NCBI GenBank assembly: GCA_964392615.1 | Contig: CAYMRB010000279.1 | Location: forward strand, 1 to 13,456 | DNA: 13,456 nt | Direction: 5' to 3' | From: CAYMRB01 sp964392615 | Lineage (GTDB): Bacteria > Planctomycetota > UBA8108 | In this document: positions 1 to 7,504 of the stretch, piece by piece | How the letters are laid out: every line of letters starts with the position of its first letter | Position numbering within the stretch: the stretch's first letter is position 1 | Notes under the pieces: model-generated | Databases searched by the model: none | The model's input: only the letters and a program-made list of their open reading frames with translations | What the model was told of the DNA's origin: nothing | Program-made: the position numbers and the translations under genes

Positions 1-58
1 CCTAACGCCCGTGGCCGAGTAGATAACGTTGCTCACATTATAATAAAAAAAAATCGAG
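1..58. other. AT-rich leader of doubtful origin
   Basis: The first 53 bases are AT-rich and include an A9 run (45-53) and an in-frame TAA at 44-46. Everything from about position 54 onward is strongly GC-rich coding sequence. The change is abrupt and coincides with the point where the first gene's reading frame is cut. I see no ribosome binding site or promoter that explains it. It may be a contig-edge artefact, a chimeric join or a real insertion; the sequence alone cannot decide. Confidence 0.4.
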
Positions 59-941
59 GTGCGCCTGCGATCCGGCGATCTCGACGCGGCGGTGGGCGAT
101 GCTCTGCGGACCGTGCGCTTCGGGCTGCGCGTCGAGGGCGGTCAAGGCGATCCGCTCACCGTCATGATGGGGAGCTCGTTCAAGGGGCTGGGCCTCGGCC
201 TTCTTCGTCGCGCGGCGGCGAGCCCTTGCGCGACGAAGGCGCTGTGCGTCGTTCTCGCCCGCCGCCTCGCCGGCTTCGAGACGCGCGCCGAGGCCGTGCA
301 GACCGCGGTGCGTGAGCAGTACCGCCTCGCCAGCGCCCTGCTGGATGATCCGAGCCTGATCGCCGACGAGCTCCAGGCGCAGAACGACTCGGTTTTCTTC
401 TGGCCGAACAAGGCGCGGCGTCGGTTGTTGCCATTCTATCGCGCCGCGATCGAGATCGCGGGCCGTCCGTTCTGCGGCGATGTCAGCGCCCTCGAGCTGC
501 CGTCCGGCGCGACCTGGTACAACCGCACGGACGATCTCGCGATGGAATCCCTCGGTCCGCGGCTAGTCGGCCTGCTCACGGCGGAGCGCTTCGCGGAGAT
601 CTTCCAGGTGCGCGCGACGCGACTCTTCCTCGCCCTGCGCGCGCACGAGATCGAGCACGGCAACCTGCCGAACGACCTCGACGCGTTGGTCCCCGAGTTC
701 ATCGACGCGGTCCCGACCGATCCGTTCGACGGCAAGCCGCTGCGCTACTCGGCGGCGAAGCGGCGCATCCGGTCGGTCGGGAATGACCTGGTCGATGACG
801 GTGGCCTGGCGCGCGCATCCGCGCCCCCGCCTCCCGGCGGCACCTGGGACCAGGTGATCGACCTACCCGCGGCGGGGGTGGCGGAGACCGGCCCCCCCAC
901 CCACCCCGCCACCCCACCCCCAACCCCCCCCCCCCCCCAGC
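59..941 (+). CDS. Hypothetical protein, 5'-truncated, 3' end lost in the assembly gap
   Basis: The function is not recognised. The frame opens with GTG at 59, but this is probably not the true start. The first residues (RLRSGDLDAAV) look like the middle of a helical repeat-like protein that I associate with Planctomycetota, whose N-terminal part would be missing here. Near residues 190-250 a conserved-looking tail is visible: LFLALRAHEIEHG, LPNDLDALVP (from residue 203), DPFDGKPLRY, and DDGG at residues 246-249. This tail style recurs in planctomycete proteins and resembles the C-terminal end of type II pseudopilin-like proteins. The natural end is probably close after the VIDLP motif near base 868. 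Beyond that the codons dissolve into proline from C-runs, which look like poor sequence. No stop is seen before the Ns, and the frame staying open across the gap is coincidental. Confidence 0.55.
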
Positions 942-951
942 NNNNNNNNNN
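942..951. other. Assembly gap (10 Ns) with low-complexity flanks
   Basis: Ten Ns mark a scaffold join of unknown true length. The left flank (about 888-940) is almost pure C with a few A and G, ending in a long C homopolymer. The right flank starts with two copies of CGTCCCCG 12 bases apart and stays C/T-rich to about 1050. Reading frames must not be carried across it. The 184 bases between the gap and the next gene hold no gene that I can support. Confidence 0.97.
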
Positions 952-1135
952 AATCCGTCCCCGTATTCGTCCCCGCAACCCGGCCCCAGGCTTGCCTCCA
1001 CGCCCGCCTCCGTGCCCGGCGGGGGGCCTCGCTCCCCGTAATCGCTCCCCGGGCCCCCATCCCGGCGGCTTTGCCCTGGATGCGACCCTCCCCTTCTGCG
1101 TAGGATCTCGCCTTCCACCCCAGAGAGGACGCCGT

Positions 1136-3415
1136 ATGGACACGCGCGAGCAGACCTCCGCAGGCGAGAACGCCGCGGAGCGGGAATCCCTTCGTACCTT
1201 GCCGGGCGACGATGTGCGTCAGGTGATGTGGGGGTACGCCGACCGCTACGACCTTCACATGCTGATCCAATCGACCCGCGCCGTGGCTCGCGGGCCGGTC
1301 GCTCGCGTGGTGGCCGCCGGTGGGCGCAACTCCCACGAGTGGACGAAGGAGAAGAACGACCTCCTCGCGCACTTCGACGAGTCCGGCATCACCGGCGCGT
1401 TCATGGACGCGGAGTACGGCGGGTTCATCTCGGGACCGAAGAACCTCGCGCTCGCGCTCATGGCGTTCGAGCTCGCCTGGGTCGACGGTGGCGCGGCGAC
1501 CAGCAGCCTCGCTGGCAACCTCGCGCTCTCGCCGATCCACGAGCGCGGCACCGAGGAGCAGCGCGCCCACTACCTCGGCGGCGCCGCGCCGCCCGCTCCT
1601 GGCGAGGACCGCGAGCCGCTGCGCGGCGCGTTCTGCCTGACCGAGCCGATCCCGTACGTCGGCGTCGAGACCGGCATGCTCGCCGGCAAGATGCGCGTGG
1701 CGGAGTGGAAGGACGGCGAAGAGCCGAAGCTCGCGATCGACAAGCGCGGCCGGTTCATCACGAACATGGACTTCGCCAACTTCGTCACCGCGGCGGTCGA
1801 CTCGGCGGACGACCGCATCAAGGGTTCCTGCATGGTCATCCTCGAGGAGTCCGACCCGGGGACCTACGATCGCGGCGCACCGACCCTGAAGCTCGTGCAC
1901 CAGCTGTCGTCGACGCGCGACCCGATCATCAACGTCGAGGTTCCGGCCAGCCGCATCATCGGCGGCTACACCGTGAAGGACGGCGTTATCGTGCCGAACT
2001 TCAGTCACGGCGATGTGATCGAGGCGGTCTTCCGCCGCACGCGCGTGACGGTGGGGCTGATGAGCACGGCGAAGCTCCTGTCGGCCATCGAACCCGTCAT
2101 CCGCTACCACCGCGGCCGCTTCCGCGGCGGCGAGTCGGCCAAGCCCGGCACGCCTCGCAACGATCTCGGCCTGCAGCAGAAGCAGGACGTGCTCAATCGA
2201 CTCGTCGACGTCTGGGCGGCCGGCGAGGCCGGCGCCTCGCTCGGCTTCGCTGCGGCGCGCGTCTTCGACGTGCTCGATCCGCTCGAGATCGAGAAGGACC
2301 AGGTGTTCGAAGAGCAGGGCGTCGCGCGCGGACGTGGACAGCTGCGCGCGCTCGGCAAGCTGCGCGGTGAAGCGACCGAGCTCCTGACGCTCGAATCGGT
2401 CGAGAAGAGCGGCGACCTCGAGGCGGGCAGCGCCGAGGCCGCGCGCCTCGAGGAGCTTCGCGGCAACACGCTCGTGCGCTTCGTCGCGCTCGATGCTCTC
2501 GCCAACGTCGTCTGTCCCGCATGCAAGCTGTGGAACACCGGCCACGGCGCCAACATGATGCGCGAAGCCGTCAGCCTCGTGGGAGGCTACGGCATCACCG
2601 AGGACTGCCCCGGCTTCCTGCCGCAGAAGTGGATGGACGCGCAGCTCGAGGCGACCTACGAGGGCCCCGAGGCCGTCCAGCGTCGCCAGCTGTCGGTGAC
2701 GATGGCGAACCCGGTCTTCCTCGCGCAGATGAAGATCTGGATCCGCGAGATGCGCGAGATCGCGTCGGAGCGACCGGGCACCGGCGCGTGCTCGCTCGGC
2801 ACGGCGATGACGCTGTGGATGTGGACGCTGAACCACCTGACGAGCGCCGAGGACGCCGACGGCAACCGCCTCTATACGAGCGCACGTCAGGGCGTGAGCT
2901 TCCCGCTTGCCGACGCGCTGTGCTGGATCCTCGCCTCGCGCTATCAGATCCTCGACGTCCTGCGCCTCGAGGAAGAGGGCGCGGCCGCGGGTATCGCACC
3001 CGAAGGGCTCGCCGGCACGGTCAATTTCCTCGGGGACCTGTGCCACGTGCAAGCCGGGCACACGGCGGGCGAGGTCGGCCGTATCTGCGCCGAGCTCGTA
3101 TTCGGCTACAACCGCCACCCGGGGTGGGACCCGCAGAGCTGTGCCGCCTGCTTCGACGAGGCGGAGCTCGAGGCGCTCGAGGGCGTCATGCCCGGCATCG
3201 TCAGCTCGGCCGACAGCTATGGCGACGTCACCCACGAGGGCGAGGAGCACCCGGCGAAGGCCGGTCCGTGCGCATGCACCGAAGGGCTCGAGCCGTTTCT
3301 GCGCATGCGCATGAAGATGGACACCTGCCTGACCGGATCGCGGCTCGCCCAGGATCGCGCGGCCCACTCGTTGACGCAGGTGATGATACCCGAAGCGCTG
3401 GGCTATCCGACGTGA
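1136..3415 (+). CDS. Acyl-CoA dehydrogenase family protein, large form (759 aa)
   Basis: This flavoenzyme is predicted to make the alpha-beta double bond in an acyl-CoA and pass electrons to ETF. The ATG at 1136 is chosen because GAGAGGA (1123-1129) lies six bases upstream and the protein-like sequence starts there. Family marks are FCLTEP (residues 166-171, the usual LTEP flavin/substrate loop), VGGYG (482-486), and YEGPEAVQRRQ (from Y508). E509 aligns with the catalytic base of medium-chain-type dehydrogenases. In ordinary 380-residue members this Glu lies close to the C-terminus; here about 250 residues follow, as in long forms such as VLCAD-like or DmdC/FadE-like enzymes. That tail carries C669, C672, C712 and C714, and another CPAC pair sits at 460/463. 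The stop overlaps the next gene's GTG by four bases (GTGA), so the two are probably co-translated. The substrate cannot be told from sequence. Confidence 0.9.
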   Translation: MDTREQTSAGENAAERESLRTLPGDDVRQVMWGYADRYDLHMLIQSTRAVARGPVARVVAAGGRNSHEWTKEKNDLLAHFDESGITGAFMDAEYGGFISGPKNLALALMAFELAWVDGGAATSSLAGNLALSPIHERGTEEQRAHYLGGAAPPAPGEDREPLRGAFCLTEPIPYVGVETGMLAGKMRVAEWKDGEEPKLAIDKRGRFITNMDFANFVTAAVDSADDRIKGSCMVILEESDPGTYDRGAPTLKLVHQLSSTRDPIINVEVPASRIIGGYTVKDGVIVPNFSHGDVIEAVFRRTRVTVGLMSTAKLLSAIEPVIRYHRGRFRGGESAKPGTPRNDLGLQQKQDVLNRLVDVWAAGEAGASLGFAAARVFDVLDPLEIEKDQVFEEQGVARGRGQLRALGKLRGEATELLTLESVEKSGDLEAGSAEAARLEELRGNTLVRFVALDALANVVCPACKLWNTGHGANMMREAVSLVGGYGITEDCPGFLPQKWMDAQLEATYEGPEAVQRRQLSVTMANPVFLAQMKIWIREMREIASERPGTGACSLGTAMTLWMWTLNHLTSAEDADGNRLYTSARQGVSFPLADALCWILASRYQILDVLRLEEEGAAAGIAPEGLAGTVNFLGDLCHVQAGHTAGEVGRICAELVFGYNRHPGWDPQSCAACFDEAELEALEGVMPGIVSSADSYGDVTHEGEEHPAKAGPCACTEGLEPFLRMRMKMDTCLTGSRLAQDRAAHSLTQVMIPEALGYPT

Positions 3416-5262
3416 GCGAGATCGAACGTCAGAGCATGGAAGCCGATATCGTCTGCGTCGGCTTCGGGCCGGCGAGCGGCGGCTTTCTGACGGCGCTGTC
3501 CCGCGCGGTCGTCAACGAGGATGGCACACCCGCACTGGAGTCGAAAGTCGCGCCGGGCATGCCGCTGCAGGTCCTGTGCTACGAGCGCGCTGACGACATC
3601 GCCGTCGGCGTCTCCGGCGTCGTCACGCGAGCTCGCGCAATCCGTGAGAGCTTTCCCGATTTCGATCCGGCGCAGGTGCCGATGGCGACCGCGGTGAGCC
3701 GCGAGGAGGTCCTGTACCTGCTCGATCCCGTCGGCGCGAGCCGGCGATCGTTCTCGCTGCGCGCCGCCGATCGCGCCATCCGCGCGACGCGCAAGGTGCT
3801 GCCGTTCGAGTGCGACGCGCTGCGTCTACCGTGGACACCGGACTTCCTGCACAAGCACGACGGGTTCGTGCTGTCGCTCGGCCAGTTCAACCAATGGGTC
3901 GGGGCGCAGTTGATGGGCTCCGGCACCGTGCAGATCTGGCCGGCGACTCCGGTGACCGAGGCGCTCGTCGAGGATGACGGCGTCGTCGGTGTGCGCTTGA
4001 TCGATCAAGGCGTCGATGCCAACGGCGAGCCCTCCGTGGGCTTCATGCCCGGCATGGACGTTCGCGCCGCGTTGACCGTCGTGGCGGATGGCCCGGTCGG
4101 CAACGTCGGCCGGCAACTCGATCACCAGTTCGGCATGCCCGAGGGGCACCACGTTCGCGAGTGGGCGATCGGCGCGAAGATGGTCGTCGAGCTGCGCGAG
4201 GACGTCGATCTCGAGCCCGGCACGGTGCTCCATACGTTCGGTTACCCCGAACCGGAGATCTTCGGCTTCTTCTACGTCGGCCCGGACCGCGTCGCGTCGG
4301 TCGGCATCTTCGTGCCGTCGTGGTTCAACAGCCCCGTGCGCACGACGTACCGCTACTTGCAGCACTACATGAAGCACCCGTATCTGTGGCGCTACCTCGA
4401 AGGAGGCAAGCTGCGGTCGTGGGGCGCCAAGTCGCTGCAGGAGTCGGGCAAGCAGGGCGAGCCGCAGCTTGCGGGCAACGGCTACGCGCGCATCGGCGAA
4501 GGTTCCGGCAGCACGAACGTCCTGACCGGTTCCGGCGTCGACGAAGCGTGGGCGACCGGCGCGCAGCTGGCAGAGGGCGTCATCGAGCTCTTGCGCGACG
4601 GCCGCGAGTTCACACGCGAGAACCTCGAGAAGGCCTACGTCAGTCGGCGACGCGCGAGCTGGGTCGAGGGCGAAGGCAAGGTCGCCGAGAACTCGCGCAA
4701 CGGCTTCCAGCGCGGTGTCGTTGGTGGGCTCATCGGCATGTCGCTCGCGGGGCTGACGAAGGGGCGCGTGTCGATGCGCGACAAGCCGCCGCGTCACTGG
4801 GAGCGCATACCGAAGCTCGCTGACTACTACAAGGGCAAGATTTCCGAGACCGAGGTCGAGGCGATCCGGAAGGACTGCGACGCGCGCGGCGTCGCGCTTC
4901 ACGATGCGCTGATGGAGCGCTGCGGCTGGCCGGAGATCCCGTACGACGGCTCGTTGCTCGTATCGCACCAGGACGCGCTGCTCCTGGGTGGGAAGGTGCA
5001 GGCGCCGCCGGGATATGCGGACCACGTCGTGTTCGTGCACCCCGAGCTCTGCGAGAGCTGTGGCGCGCGGATCTGCATCGAGGCGTGCTCCGGCCAGGCG
5101 ATCGCGCCGGGCGAGGGGCGCGTGCCGGCATTCGATCGCGAGAAGTGCGTCCACTGCGGCGCGTGCATTTGGAATTGCTCCCAGGCCCTCCCCGAGGACC
5201 CGGAGCGCAGCAACATCGAGTTCCGCGCCGGAACCGGCGGCTTGCACTCCGCCGAGAATTGA
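3412..5262 (+). CDS. ETF:quinone oxidoreductase-like flavoprotein (FixC type) fused to a ferredoxin-like domain
   Basis: This protein is predicted to accept electrons from reduced ETF and deliver them to membrane quinone. GTG at 3412 is chosen over ATG at 3436. It overlaps the upstream stop (GTGA), and the extra residues SEIERQSME resemble the ERxSME lead-in common in ETF-QO proteins. The FAD-binding motif VGFGPASGG lies at residues 16-24, at the N-terminus as in the GxGxxG Rossmann family. The C-terminus (about 540-616) is ferredoxin-like: C547, C550, C555 and C559, then C579, C582, C585 and C589. Classical ETF-QO holds one [4Fe-4S] cluster on four cysteines, including a CVHCxxC element that is matched here at 579-585. 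The extra cysteines could support a second cluster. It is 616 aa, near the usual ETF-QO size. Operon position, between a dehydrogenase and etfBA, supports the role. Confidence 0.88.
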   Translation: MSEIERQSMEADIVCVGFGPASGGFLTALSRAVVNEDGTPALESKVAPGMPLQVLCYERADDIAVGVSGVVTRARAIRESFPDFDPAQVPMATAVSREEVLYLLDPVGASRRSFSLRAADRAIRATRKVLPFECDALRLPWTPDFLHKHDGFVLSLGQFNQWVGAQLMGSGTVQIWPATPVTEALVEDDGVVGVRLIDQGVDANGEPSVGFMPGMDVRAALTVVADGPVGNVGRQLDHQFGMPEGHHVREWAIGAKMVVELREDVDLEPGTVLHTFGYPEPEIFGFFYVGPDRVASVGIFVPSWFNSPVRTTYRYLQHYMKHPYLWRYLEGGKLRSWGAKSLQESGKQGEPQLAGNGYARIGEGSGSTNVLTGSGVDEAWATGAQLAEGVIELLRDGREFTRENLEKAYVSRRRASWVEGEGKVAENSRNGFQRGVVGGLIGMSLAGLTKGRVSMRDKPPRHWERIPKLADYYKGKISETEVEAIRKDCDARGVALHDALMERCGWPEIPYDGSLLVSHQDALLLGGKVQAPPGYADHVVFVHPELCESCGARICIEACSGQAIAPGEGRVPAFDREKCVHCGACIWNCSQALPEDPERSNIEFRAGTGGLHSAEN

Positions 5263-5306
5263 CGACCGCGGACGGATCGACGGCCGCGGACTGATCGACG
5301 GCCGCC
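5261..5306 (+). repeat. 18-bp tandem repeat, about 2.6 copies, between the oxidoreductase gene and etfB
   Basis: Copies lie at 5261-5278, 5279-5296 and, in part, 5297-5306. The unit is GACGGCCGCGGACTGATC, with two differences in the first copy. The array begins within the stop codon of the upstream gene and ends just before the etfB ribosome binding site. The GGCCGCGG cores are partly self-complementary, so local RNA structure is possible, but no clear terminator (stem plus T-run) is present. Confidence 0.8.
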
Positions 5307-5309
5307 ATG

Positions 5310-5316
5310 AGGAGGT
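5310..5316 (+). promoter_or_regulatory. Strong ribosome binding site for etfB
   Basis: AGGAGGT is a perfect match to the anti-Shine-Dalgarno sequence, six bases upstream of TTG at 5323. It is the strongest site in the window. It decides the TTG start, because no ATG or GTG is suitably placed. Confidence 0.85.
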
Positions 5317-5322
5317 GGACTC

Positions 5323-6132
5323 TTGAGCACCGGATACCAGATCGTCGTCTGCGCGGGCATCGTCCCTGACCCGCTGCAAACGCTGGAGCCCGTCGACGGG
5401 CCTGGCGGCCCCGCGTTGAAGAACGAAATGATGCTGCCGGCGGTGCTCGATCCGTGGGCATCGCACGCGCTTTACGAGGCGGCGCACCTCGCGCAGAACG
5501 CGCCGGGCAGCAAGGTCTGGCTCGTGACGCTGGGGCCGAAGGCGAAGCTGCAGCAGGTCATGATGACCATCGCGCAGAAGCTCGCGTTCGAGCTCGTCGC
5601 ACTCGACGGACCAGCCGGAGGCTTCATCGATTCGGCCGAGACCGCTGCCGCCCTCGCTGGTGCGATCGAGGGCATCGACGGCCTCGATCGGTCGCGTCTG
5701 CTGCTCTTCGGCGGTTGGGAGTCGGCCTCGCGCGGCGCGGGATCGACGATGCAGATCGTCGGCGAGATCCTCGGCATCACCGATCAGTTCCAGGGCGTCG
5801 ACCGATTGACCGTCGGTGACGACGGATCGCTCGAGGTGCTCGAGCGCATCGAGGGCGGCCGCCATCAGGTGTCGGTGTGCGCCGGGGCGCCGGCCGTGCT
5901 CGGTTGGGCGACGGGGAGTCTTCCCGAGCCGCCGAACAACCCGCAGGTCGGCATGGCGAACATGCGCACCGTGATGCCGGCGCTCGGCAAGGCGCAGCCG
6001 GCGGCGGTGGGGGACGGAGGCGTCGAGTTCGAAAGCGTCGAGGTGCCGACGCAGCAGCGCGACACGAAGATCGTTCGAGATGTCCCGACCGACGAGATCG
6101 CCCGCGAGATCGTCGAGTGGATCGGCAGGTAG
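5323..6132 (+). CDS. etfB: Electron transfer flavoprotein, beta subunit (divergent)
   Basis: This is the smaller ETF subunit (269 aa, close to the usual 250-260), which binds the AMP or second-flavin moiety and docks to dehydrogenases. It starts at TTG with an ideal ribosome binding site. The N-terminal IVVCAGIVPDP strand-loop, ALKNEMMLPAVLDPWASHALYEAA and VWLVTLGP segments follow the expected ETF beta order. The nucleotide loop, which in classical subunits reads roughly D-x-x-x-N/T-x-T-G-Q, is here SRGAGSTMQIVG (residues 136-147), so it is divergent. The gene stands 60 bases after the oxidoreductase gene and 22 bases before etfA, consistent with one transcript. Whether the bound nucleotide is AMP (simple ETF) or FAD (bifurcating ETF) cannot be read from the sequence by eye. 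Confidence 0.87.
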   Translation: MSTGYQIVVCAGIVPDPLQTLEPVDGPGGPALKNEMMLPAVLDPWASHALYEAAHLAQNAPGSKVWLVTLGPKAKLQQVMMTIAQKLAFELVALDGPAGGFIDSAETAAALAGAIEGIDGLDRSRLLLFGGWESASRGAGSTMQIVGEILGITDQFQGVDRLTVGDDGSLEVLERIEGGRHQVSVCAGAPAVLGWATGSLPEPPNNPQVGMANMRTVMPALGKAQPAAVGDGGVEFESVEVPTQQRDTKIVRDVPTDEIAREIVEWIGR

Positions 6133-6154
6133 GAAAGGGAGCCAAAGCAGAGCC

Positions 6155-7189
6155 ATGGAAACGATCCTCTTCCTCGCACACGCCGAATCGAACGGTACGC
6201 TGTCGAAGCCGGCCCTCGAGGCACTCGGCGCGGCGACATCGCTGGCCAAGGCGCTCGACGGCGCGCAGCTCGTCGCGGGGCTCATCGGTGCGGAGATCGA
6301 CGCGGCCGCGAATCAGATCGGCGGCTGTGGAGCCGCTCGTGTCCTCGGAGTCTCCGGCGCCGACTTCGCCGCGCCGCGCTATGCGAGCGATGCGGCCGCG
6401 GCCGAGGCGATCTGTCGCGCTGCGGAGGCGACGATTGTCGTCGTGCCCGGGACGTCGCGCTTCACGCGCGTCGTGGCGGGCGTCGCGCATCGCCTCGGCG
6501 GTCGCGTAGACACGCACACGACGGGCGTCGCGGTCGGCGGCGATGGCGCTCCGACCGTTGCGCGCTGGTACTATCGCCAGCGCATGGAGGCGGTGCTGAA
6601 GCGCGCCGCGCGTCCGTGGGTCGTCGTCGTCGATCCGGGCAGCGGCACGCCGTGGGAAGGCGAGGCCGGCGCGGCGACGGTCGAGGCGGTCGCGGTCGAG
6701 CTCGGCGATGCGGCGCAGCGCACGAAGGTGACGGGCATCGAGGAGCCGGCGGGCGACGAGCAGACGATCCGTCCGGACGCAGAGCTCCTCTTCGTCGCCG
6801 GCGCCGGCTGGACGAAGAAGCAGGCGGACGGCGAGCTGCACGCGAAGGACGCCGACGAGCTGATCCTCGCGTTCATCGGCAAGGCGCAAGCATCGCTCGG
6901 CGGCAGCAAGTCGATCGTCGACATGGGCGGCGAGGGCGAGGCGGTCCTCAGCTGCATGTCGCACCTGAACCAGATCGGCCAGACCGGCGCGACGCCGAGG
7001 CACGCGAAGGGCCTCGCGACGTGCTGTCACGGCGAGGAGCCGCACGTCGTCGGCTGGCGCTTCATCGGTGAGCGCCGCGCGATCAACCTCGACGCCGGCT
7101 GCGGCTGGGCACAGGGCAAGGCGGACGTGCTGTACGTCGCCGACGCGTTCGAGGTGATGGCGAAGGTCAACGAGCTGCTGTCGAGCTGA
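6155..7189 (+). CDS. etfA: Electron transfer flavoprotein, alpha subunit (divergent flavin motif)
   Basis: This larger ETF subunit (344 aa) carries the redox FAD in its C-terminal domain. ATG at 6155 is chosen because METILFLAHAESNG starts the first beta strand as in the family. A purine-rich GGAAAGGGAG stretch lies a little far upstream (about 6132-6141). The C-terminal hallmark QIGQTG is intact (residues 273-278). The next hallmark, usually SGxIQH, reads HGEEPH (292-297): the glycine and final histidine are kept, while serine, isoleucine and glutamine are replaced. Cysteines C290 and C291 directly precede it, and another lies in DAGCGW. The usual INKD segment is INLD. The last gene of the operon, it is followed four bases later by a hexamer array. 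It is clearly ETF alpha, but not a classical one. Confidence 0.87.
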   Translation: METILFLAHAESNGTLSKPALEALGAATSLAKALDGAQLVAGLIGAEIDAAANQIGGCGAARVLGVSGADFAAPRYASDAAAAEAICRAAEATIVVVPGTSRFTRVVAGVAHRLGGRVDTHTTGVAVGGDGAPTVARWYYRQRMEAVLKRAARPWVVVVDPGSGTPWEGEAGAATVEAVAVELGDAAQRTKVTGIEEPAGDEQTIRPDAELLFVAGAGWTKKQADGELHAKDADELILAFIGKAQASLGGSKSIVDMGGEGEAVLSCMSHLNQIGQTGATPRHAKGLATCCHGEEPHVVGWRFIGERRAINLDAGCGWAQGKADVLYVADAFEVMAKVNELLSS

Positions 7190-7192
7190 CGG

Positions 7193-7340
7193 GGGCTCGG
7201 AGTCGGATTCGGGCTCGGTGTCGGATTCGGGCTCGGTGTCGGATTCGGGCTCGGCGTCGGAGTCGGTGTCGGAGTCGGCGGCGGAGTCGGAGTCGGAGGC
7301 GGAGGCGGGGTCGGAGTCAGCGTCGGACTCGGCGTCGGCC
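7193..7340 (+). repeat. Tandem array: four 18-mers then twelve GGNGTC hexamers
   Basis: Four 18-bp units (7193-7210, 7211-7228, 7229-7246, 7247-7264) follow GGGCTCGGNGTCGGATTC. They run directly into twelve hexamers (7265-7336) of consensus GGNGTC with scattered changes. The 18-mer is itself three hexamers, so the whole array has a six-base period. It starts four bases after the etfA stop. Read on the minus strand the unit is GACNCC, the same unit that encodes Ser/Thr-Asp repeats at 13396-13455. Confidence 0.9.
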
Positions 7341-7398
7341 GGAACTCTTCGCGCTGCTATCGGTCCTCTGGGAGAGTGAAGGTTCCGGTCTCGGCCAC

Positions 7399-7475
7399 CA
7401 GCCCGTTGAGAAAGGCAATCCGACGCAGGAGCGACCGTCTCGTTTCTGCAGCCGGAGCCCTTTCTCAACGGACTG
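7399..7475. repeat. 17-bp inverted repeat with 43-base loop
   Basis: The arms 7399-7415 and 7459-7475 are complementary except at one pair (7402/7472). The inner 13 bases, CCGTTGAGAAAGG and CCTTTCTCAACGG, match perfectly. The loop is 43 bases (7416-7458). The right arm ends 30 bases before the start codon of the next gene and just before a possible -10 box. No T-run follows, so a simple terminator is unlikely. It could be a repetitive extragenic palindrome-type element or a structured leader. Confidence 0.75.
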
Positions 7476-7504
7476 CTACGCTCTCTCTGCGCCAGGGGAA
7501 CGAC

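Larger units (their letters stand above)
7190..7504. other. Intergenic region with hexamer array and inverted repeat
   Basis: These 315 bases hold no gene that I can support. The first half is the GGNGTC array. The second half holds an inverted repeat, a possible -10 box (TACGCT, 7477-7482) and the ribosome binding site AGGGGA (7494-7499) of the next gene. The etfA frame stays open after its stop through the whole region into the next gene, which is expected because the array unit contains no stop codon. Confidence 0.7.

Noticed and set aside
863..3367. Long minus-strand open frame opposite the dehydrogenase
   Set aside because: It is a shadow frame in high-GC DNA. It crosses the gap, and no family motif or ribosome binding site was seen.
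59..3415. One 1118-codon open frame joining the first gene and the dehydrogenase
   Set aside because: It crosses ten Ns of unknown true length and C-homopolymer sequence. A clear ribosome binding site and start exist at 1136, so it is two genes in coincidentally matching frames.
7193..7340. CRISPR-like or satellite array
   Set aside because: Units are 6 or 18 bases and contiguous, with no unique spacers and no cas genes nearby. It is a simple tandem repeat.
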